Shown: positions 58,815 to 64,000 of the stretch, in pieces | Numbering within the stretch: position 1 is the stretch's first letter | Layout: each line of letters starts with the position of its first letter | Assembly (NCBI GenBank): GCA_902625725.1 | Contig: CACOCY010000002.1 | Location: forward strand, 124,001-188,000 | DNA length: 64,000 nucleotides | DNA from: an uncultured SAR116 cluster alpha proteobacterium | Lineage (GTDB): Bacteria; Pseudomonadota; Alphaproteobacteria; Puniceispirillales; Puniceispirillaceae | Reading direction: 5' to 3' | Program-made: the position numbers and the translations under genes | The notes under the pieces: generated by a model | The model's database searches: none | Told to the model about the DNA's origin: nothing | Seen by the model: the letters and a program-made list of their open reading frames with translations, nothing else

Positions 58815-59483
58815 ATGTTGACTATAAAACAAAGAGAATTATTGAACTTCCTTGAGGCATACGACAACAAGTATAAGGCCTCACCATCATTTGACGAAAT
58901 GCGAGAAGCCTTAGGACTTGCCTCTAAATCTGGAATTCATCGTTTAATAGGCGGACTTGAAGAGCGAGGTTTCATTCGTCGCCTCGCCAATCGTGCTAGA
59001 GCCATAGAAATTACAAAAAATGAAATCCATTTAAAAAAGATGAGTTCGCATAATAAAAATGGATTAAATGTTGTTAAAGCTGAGTCCGGTATCTCCTCAC
59101 AAATAGAAATTCCGCTGCTAGGCAGAATTGCTGCGGGAACTCCAATTGAGGCTATTTCCGACCCTACTTCCTTTCTGTCTGTACCTCAAAATTTAATTAA
59201 CTCTGGAGAACACTTTGCGCTTGAGATAGTTGGTGACTCTATGATAAATGCAGGAATTTATGACGGTGATACTGTTATTATCCGTAAAACGGAAGAAGCA
59301 ACAAATGGTGATATCGTGGTAGCACTAGTGGACGGTCAGGAAGCAACTTTAAAAACTTTTAGGCGAGTATCTGGACGTGTGGCGCTTGAGGCGGCAAACC
59401 CATTGTATGAAACACGTTATTTTACTTCTAATCAAGTAACTATCCAAGGCAAGTTAAGTGGTTTAATTCGAAAATATGGTTAA
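58815..59483 (+). CDS. lexA: LexA repressor
   Basis: A 222-residue SOS repressor. The winged-helix domain contains [20 protein letters not shown] and the wing [16 protein letters not shown]. Self-cleavage site A107-G108 in [11 protein letters not shown], catalytic S142 in [14 protein letters not shown] and K180 in EATLKTFRR are all present. The ATG at 58815 lies 18 bases after the LexA box, so the longer frame, which would read through the operator, is rejected. Confidence 0.97.
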   Translation: MLTIKQRELLNFLEAYDNKYKASPSFDEMREALGLASKSGIHRLIGGLEERGFIRRLANRARAIEITKNEIHLKKMSSHNKNGLNVVKAESGISSQIEIPLLGRIAAGTPIEAISDPTSFLSVPQNLINSGEHFALEIVGDSMINAGIYDGDTVIIRKTEEATNGDIVVALVDGQEATLKTFRRVSGRVALEAANPLYETRYFTSNQVTIQGKLSGLIRKYG

Positions 59484-59831
59484 AAACTTCTCAAGAGACA
59501 TTCAATAGTAGTTAAACTGATTTAGAGTTTTTTTATAAGTAATTATTTTCACAATTAATAATTCAAACAAATAAATATTTATGATAGTGTCATCACAGCT
59601 TTTATATGCTTATTTGATTTATAAGCAGGTATCCAAATAATTTTCCAAATTTAATGTCAAATTGATAAGTTAGAGAACATGTACCCTTTACCTTTAATGC
59701 ATTCATTGAACATATTTTGAGTAATGCAAACTAAAAATAGCCACTATAATGATACAACATGTTTATTGAGTTATAAAATCACTAAAATAAGCTTCGCTGT
59801 GTAAGCATTCCACACATGAGGATTACGAAAA
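59484..59831 (+). other. Gene-free stretch between lexA and gltX
   Basis: About 350 AT-rich bases without a supported gene. A 7-bp inverted repeat (TGCTTAT...ATAAGCA, near 59606-59626) is visible but lacks a T-run. The gltX promoter must lie here. In many alphaproteobacteria comEC occupies this place; I see no remnant of it. Confidence 0.5.
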
Positions 59832-61220
59832 ATGAAAGTTGTAACCAGATTTGCACCATCACCCACTGGGCTTCTGCATATTGGTGGCGCACGTACCGCT
59901 CTTTTCAATTATTTATATGCCAAACACTACAATGGTAGTTACTTGCTTAGGATTGAAGATACAGATAAGGATAGATCTACAGATAAATCGTTGGAGTCTA
60001 TTTTTGAAGGATTAAAATGGCTTGGTCTCATCGGAGATCAGCCCGCTATTTATCAATCAAATCAGATAGATAAACATAAAGAAATTGCTAATAAACTAGC
60101 TATTTCTGATAAAGCTTATTATTGTTATCTTTCTCAATTAGAATTGGAAACTATTCGCAAACAAAATAAACTTCAGGGGAAGCCTTTTCGTTCTCCTTGG
60201 AGAGATCCTTACTATCGCGGAGAGCGGATTGGAAAACCAGTTTTAAGAATTCGCATGCCAGATACAGGACAAACGAATATACTGGATCTTGTACAAGGCA
60301 ACATTAACGTTGCTAACCAACAGTTAGATGACTTTGTGCTGATGCGAAGTGATGATTCGCCTACTTACATGCTTGCAGTTGTTGTAGATGATCATGATAT
60401 GGGCATCACCCATATCCTCAGAGGTGATGATCATCTGAATAACGCCATTAGGCAAACCAAAATCTACGAAGCACTTAATTGGCAACCCCCAGTTTTCGGT
60501 CATATACCACTTATTCATGGAAGTGATGGGGCTAAACTATCAAAACGTCATGGTGCCGTAGGTGTGGAGGCCTATAAAAATATGGGTTTCTACCCGGAAG
60601 CGGTGAAAAATTATTTAGCAAGACTTGGCTGGTCTCACGGAAATGAGGAATATTTTTCGCAAGAGCAAGCAATATCTTGGTTTGATGGCAGTTCCCTAGG
60701 TCGATCTCCAGCAAGATTCGATTTGCAAAAACTAGTTGCGGTGAATGCTCAATGGTTAAAAAAGGAGAGTTTTGAGCGCCTGCATACGCAAATACTAGAA
60801 TATCATACTCTGCAAAAAAATAAAAAAATCAGCGATAAATTTAAAGAGAGATTAAAAATATTGCTACCTCACCTTTTAGAGAGAAATTCTATAATAAGCG
60901 AACTCGCCTCTGAGATAGATTATCTAATTTATGATGGCAGACCCGAAATTAATAGTGAAGCTAACAAATTTTTGAATGATCAGAGTTGTAATGTATTACA
61001 ATTATTTTCTAATATTTTGCATGAACTCCCCTCTGATGCTACATCCTTCCAGATTTTTATTGATGATTGGCTTACAAAGCAAAAAATAAAAATGCAAGAT
61101 TTGGGAATTCCGTTAAGAATCGTGTTGACGGGGGGTAAAACTGCTCCCTCCATTTTTGATCTTATTCAATCATTAGGGCTTAAGGAAGTAAGTTCTAGGA
61201 TTAATGAAATTTGCAATTAA
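59832..61220 (+). CDS. gltX: Glutamate-tRNA ligase
   Basis: A 462-residue class I aminoacyl-tRNA synthetase. The HIGH-type motif is PSPTGLLHIGGARTALFNYL (residues 9-28) and the KMSKS-type motif is GAKLSKRHGAVGVEAY (about 236-251). LRIEDTDKDRS and ILRGDDHLNN are also typical. Alphaproteobacteria often carry two GltX copies, one charging tRNA-Gln; which this is cannot be read from the sequence. An upstream GAGGATT may act as ribosome binding site. Confidence 0.96.
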   Translation: MKVVTRFAPSPTGLLHIGGARTALFNYLYAKHYNGSYLLRIEDTDKDRSTDKSLESIFEGLKWLGLIGDQPAIYQSNQIDKHKEIANKLAISDKAYYCYLSQLELETIRKQNKLQGKPFRSPWRDPYYRGERIGKPVLRIRMPDTGQTNILDLVQGNINVANQQLDDFVLMRSDDSPTYMLAVVVDDHDMGITHILRGDDHLNNAIRQTKIYEALNWQPPVFGHIPLIHGSDGAKLSKRHGAVGVEAYKNMGFYPEAVKNYLARLGWSHGNEEYFSQEQAISWFDGSSLGRSPARFDLQKLVAVNAQWLKKESFERLHTQILEYHTLQKNKKISDKFKERLKILLPHLLERNSIISELASEIDYLIYDGRPEINSEANKFLNDQSCNVLQLFSNILHELPSDATSFQIFIDDWLTKQKIKMQDLGIPLRIVLTGGKTAPSIFDLIQSLGLKEVSSRINEICN

Positions 61221-61322
61221 TAAGCTATTATGAATATAATAACACAAAATATCGATATTCTTAAACATAACTTGTAAAGCCTTCCTAAGGTATCAATAAC
61301 AAAATCGGTTCTGGGGAAAAAA

Positions 61323-62633
61323 ATGGATGATATGCCGCACAACGAACATACTATAACACTTACAGACAACGTAACCGGCGAGTCTATTAAACTCCCAATA
61401 ATAAAAGGGACAATTGGCCCAGATGTGATAGATGTGCGTACGCTTTATGCATTAGCAAATAAATTTACCTTCGATCCAGGATACGGTGTCACTGGCTCTT
61501 GTATTTCTGAACTAACTTATATAGACGGCGATGAAGGAATTCTACTTCATCGTGGATATGCTATCGAAGAGTTAGCAGAGAAGTCAGATTTTTTAGAAGT
61601 AGCTTACCTGCTCTTAAACGGCGAACTGCCAAAAATAGGTGAAAAAGAAGAATTTGTTAACGCGATTACCCATCACACAATGGTTCATGAACAGATATCC
61701 ACATTTTTTAGGGGCTTCCGTAGAGATGCTCATCCGATGGCAATTTTATGCGGAGTTACAGGTGCTTTATCAGCCTTTTATCACGACTCTACTGATATTC
61801 AAGATCCCCACCAAAGGATGATTGCATCGCGCAGGCTAATCGCAAAAATGCCAACACTTGCGGCAATGGCTTATAAATACTCAATAGGCCAACCATTCAA
61901 TTACCCAAAAAACCACTTAAATTATTCTGAAAATTTTCTTCAGATGTGTTTTTCTGTGCCAGCAGAGGATTATATCCCAGATCCAACAATTTCAAATGCT
62001 ATGGATAAGATATTAATATTACACGCCGATCATGAGCAGAACGCATCTACATCAACAGTTCGGCTTGCCGGCTCTTCTGGTGCAAATCCGTTCGCCTGCA
62101 TTGCTGCAGGAATTGCATCGCTCTGGGGACCAGCACACGGTGGCGCAAATGAAGCCGTGTTAAATATGCTACAAGAAATTGGGGATAAATCAAAAATTTC
62201 CGAATATGTAAATCGCGCAAGAGATAAAAATGATGCTTTTCGCTTATTTGGTTTTGGACACCGGGTTTACAAAAACTTTGACCCACGCGCCAAAGTGATG
62301 AGACAATCATGTCATGATGTCTTGAATAAGCTCGGAATAAATGACCCTCTCCTTGAACTTGCTATGGAGTTAGAGGAAATTGCTCTCAATGACCAATATT
62401 TTATTGATAAGAAACTTTACCCTAATGTTGACTTCTATTCAGGCATCATTCTAAAAGCGATGGGATTTCCAACATCGATGTTTACAGTTCTTTTTGCTCT
62501 TGCAAGAACAGTAGGTTGGATATCTCAGTGGAAAGAAATGATAGAAGATCCAATGTATCGAATAGGGAGACCAAGACAGCTTTATAATGGCCCTAAATTG
62601 AGAGCATTTACGCCTATAAGTGAAAGAAAGTAA
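61323..62633 (+). CDS. gltA: Citrate synthase
   Basis: A 436-residue type II (hexameric, Gram-negative type) citrate synthase, the entry enzyme of the TCA cycle. Conserved: [70 protein letters not shown] (catalytic His), [17 protein letters not shown] (second His) and [14 protein letters not shown] (catalytic Asp). The ATG follows GGGGAA. It ends two bases before the convergent lpxB stop. Confidence 0.97.
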   Translation: MDDMPHNEHTITLTDNVTGESIKLPIIKGTIGPDVIDVRTLYALANKFTFDPGYGVTGSCISELTYIDGDEGILLHRGYAIEELAEKSDFLEVAYLLLNGELPKIGEKEEFVNAITHHTMVHEQISTFFRGFRRDAHPMAILCGVTGALSAFYHDSTDIQDPHQRMIASRRLIAKMPTLAAMAYKYSIGQPFNYPKNHLNYSENFLQMCFSVPAEDYIPDPTISNAMDKILILHADHEQNASTSTVRLAGSSGANPFACIAAGIASLWGPAHGGANEAVLNMLQEIGDKSKISEYVNRARDKNDAFRLFGFGHRVYKNFDPRAKVMRQSCHDVLNKLGINDPLLELAMELEEIALNDQYFIDKKLYPNVDFYSGIILKAMGFPTSMFTVLFALARTVGWISQWKEMIEDPMYRIGRPRQLYNGPKLRAFTPISERK

Positions 62634-62635
62634 AT

Positions 62636-63799
62636 TTATAATAAGTTATTTTTTTTAAGTTGATATGCTACAGAGTCCTCGAAATTTTTTTCCTTGCCTA
62701 TTAGTAGTTGTTTGAGGACATTAGCATTGTAGCTCATTTGTTCTTGGTAAAAAGAAATGTTGTTATAAATATCAATCAAAGCAGTTGATAGGTTAGCGGG
62801 AGTTTGTGCAGACTGAAGGTAACAAGGATAAACTTCTTTTTGTAAAAGTATATTTGGTAAAATAGGGTCTTTTTGTTTGAAAAAAAGTTTCATTAATAAA
62901 AAATTTAAGGCGTTAGTCTTATAACAGGTCACTGCTGGGACACCACTCAAACTTAGTTGCAACGTCGCAGTGCCTGAAACACAGATAGCAGCAGACATCG
63001 TTAATAAACTATTTTCAAATGCTTCTCTACCTATAACAACCTTTAGTGGTAAATCGTAATTTTTTATTTGTTCCATTATGAGTGGTTCAAGCTTTGCCGT
63101 TGTGGGAAGTATAAATCGGCATTTTGGAAAATTTTTAAAAAATAATTCTGCAGAACGCATTATATCAATAAGGTTAAAAGAAATTTCTCTAACTCTACTT
63201 CCTGGCATAAGCCCAATCAAACTAGTTTGATTTGTCAGTTTGAGAGTGGGACTTTGTTTATAATTATTTCTGACCTTATATGCTTCAGGATGTCCTACAA
63301 AAACAGCAGATGTGTGTTTTTGATTAAAATAAGATGGTTCGAACGGAAATAAACATAAGATAGCATCAAATATTTTTTCAAACTTTTTAGTACGCCATGC
63401 TCCCCATGCCCAAACTGTTGGAGCAACTAATTGGATAATTGGAACATGCCAGCCAATTTTATCCATCTCTATACGGAGCAGCGATGCAAATTTTAATGAA
63501 AATTGTTTGGTATCAACCGTAAAGATTGCTTTTGGACGGGATAGAATTATTTGCTTAACCTGATCTTTTGCTATTTGTAATAATGCATTATAAGAGAATA
63601 TTGCATCTAGAACACCGATTACAGATAGCTTCGAAATAGGTATACTAGAATGGAGACCGACCTTTTGCATTTGTTCACCACCAATACCCATCCAACTGAC
63701 TGGCTGTTTAACAGTTTGTTGCACAGCACGCATTAGATGTGCCGCCAGCATATCTGATGAAGTTTCTCCAGCAATGATATAATAGCACTCTCTATCCAT
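62636..63799 (-). CDS. lpxB: Lipid-A-disaccharide synthase
   Basis: A 387-residue GT19 glycosyltransferase joining UDP-2,3-diacylglucosamine and lipid X in lipid A synthesis at the inner membrane. It begins with ECYYIIAGETSSDMLAAHLM and shows PISWMGIGGEQM-type sequence (PVSWMGIGGEQMQ), VAPTVWAWGAWRTKKFEKIF, LCLFPFEPSYF, GLMPGSRVREI and SGTATLQLSLSGVP. The ATG at 63799 overlaps the lpxI stop by eight bases, fitting translational coupling, so the longer frame is not used. Confidence 0.95.
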   Translation of the reverse strand: MDRECYYIIAGETSSDMLAAHLMRAVQQTVKQPVSWMGIGGEQMQKVGLHSSIPISKLSVIGVLDAIFSYNALLQIAKDQVKQIILSRPKAIFTVDTKQFSLKFASLLRIEMDKIGWHVPIIQLVAPTVWAWGAWRTKKFEKIFDAILCLFPFEPSYFNQKHTSAVFVGHPEAYKVRNNYKQSPTLKLTNQTSLIGLMPGSRVREISFNLIDIMRSAELFFKNFPKCRFILPTTAKLEPLIMEQIKNYDLPLKVVIGREAFENSLLTMSAAICVSGTATLQLSLSGVPAVTCYKTNALNFLLMKLFFKQKDPILPNILLQKEVYPCYLQSAQTPANLSTALIDIYNNISFYQEQMSYNANVLKQLLIGKEKNFEDSVAYQLKKNNLL

Positions 63800-64000
63800 A
63801 ATCAACGGAATACAGACTAATCCCCACTTTTGATATAGCTTTTTCAATTTGGTTTAAAGTGACTGCGAGTTTACAGTTTTTGGCGTGCAGACAGACAAAA
63901 CTAATGTTACTAGCATTTAGCTGTTTTATAGTTTTTAGCCCAAATACGGGTAAATCGTGTGTCAAGGACTGTTTCTTTTTTGCCATTTTAATAAAAATTG
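63792..64000 (-). CDS. lpxI: UDP-2,3-diacylglucosamine pyrophosphatase LpxI, C-terminal part
   Basis: Only the last 69 or so codons are inside the window; the frame is open to the edge. The segment FIKMAKKKQSLTHDLPVFGL followed by TIKQLNASNISFVCLHAKN aligns with the LpxI C-terminus (usually K...D.P.IG..T......AG...I.....). The position directly before lpxB is the classical lpxI-lpxB order of alphaproteobacteria lacking LpxH. The identification rests on a short piece and on context. Confidence 0.75.
   Translation of the reverse strand, partial: IFIKMAKKKQSLTHDLPVFGLKTIKQLNASNISFVCLHAKNCKLAVTLNQIEKAISKVGISLYSVDYG

Overview
The window is an AT-rich chromosomal segment of an alphaproteobacterium. 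Several conserved gene orders of that class support this: rpiB-glyA-nrdR-ribD-ribE-ribB(A)-ribH-nusB; (CBP3)-yceD-plsX-fabH-ihfA-merR-tRNA-Pro; the 14-gene nuo operon followed by birA-coaX-rnj-DUF1467; and trpG-trpD-trpC-moaC-moeA-lexA-gltX-gltA with lpxI-lpxB. A GAAC-N7-GAAC LexA box upstream of lexA is also alphaproteobacterial in type. The low GC, short intergenic spacing and a NaChBac-type sodium channel suggest a marine lineage (SAR116-like or similar), but this placement is an inference.

Layout. 1-16.7 kb is an accessory zone of mostly single genes: a sodium channel cut by the window edge, small secreted or membrane proteins, an MDR oxidoreductase, a HAD-like protein without the catalytic Asp, a luciferase-like monooxygenase, an NDUFS4-like complex I subunit, a 590-residue orphan, two class III cyclase-domain proteins (one fused to TolB-like and TPR regions), an aldehyde dehydrogenase, GFA and carboxymuconolactone-decarboxylase-like proteins, and a PqiA-like protein. 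Two decayed genes lie here: a heparin lyase I family pseudogene (9.1-10.0 kb) and an NTF2/SnoaL-like remnant (16.4-16.7 kb).

16.9-27.8 kb, nearly all on the minus strand, holds tRNA-Pro, a MerR regulator, ihfA, the fatty-acid/phospholipid genes fabH-plsX, yceD and a cytochrome bc1 chaperone (with divergent bamE), then the riboflavin/nusB/nrdR/glyA/rpiB cluster. The GTP cyclohydrolase II half of the ribB fusion lacks its zinc cysteines.

28.0-45.8 kb is one long minus-strand operon: nuoABCDEFGHIJKLMN, birA, coaX, rnj and a DUF1467 gene, closed by a strong hairpin terminator. It is preceded by about 0.6 kb without genes and by tRNA-Glu. 46.6-51.2 kb carries recJ, hom, a CoxG-like protein and a maleylacetoacetate isomerase-like GST.

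51.4-64 kb has an alpha/beta-hydrolase whose nucleophile serine is glycine, coupled to an old yellow enzyme; rplM-rpsI; tryptophan and molybdenum cofactor genes; lexA; gltX; gltA; and convergent lpxI-lpxB running off the edge.

I found no CRISPR array, prophage, insertion sequence or recognisable defence system. The most notable items are substitutions at catalytic positions (HAD-like protein, alpha/beta-hydrolase, RibB-X), the two pseudogenes, the LexA operator, and unrecognised small or orphan proteins in the first 16 kb.
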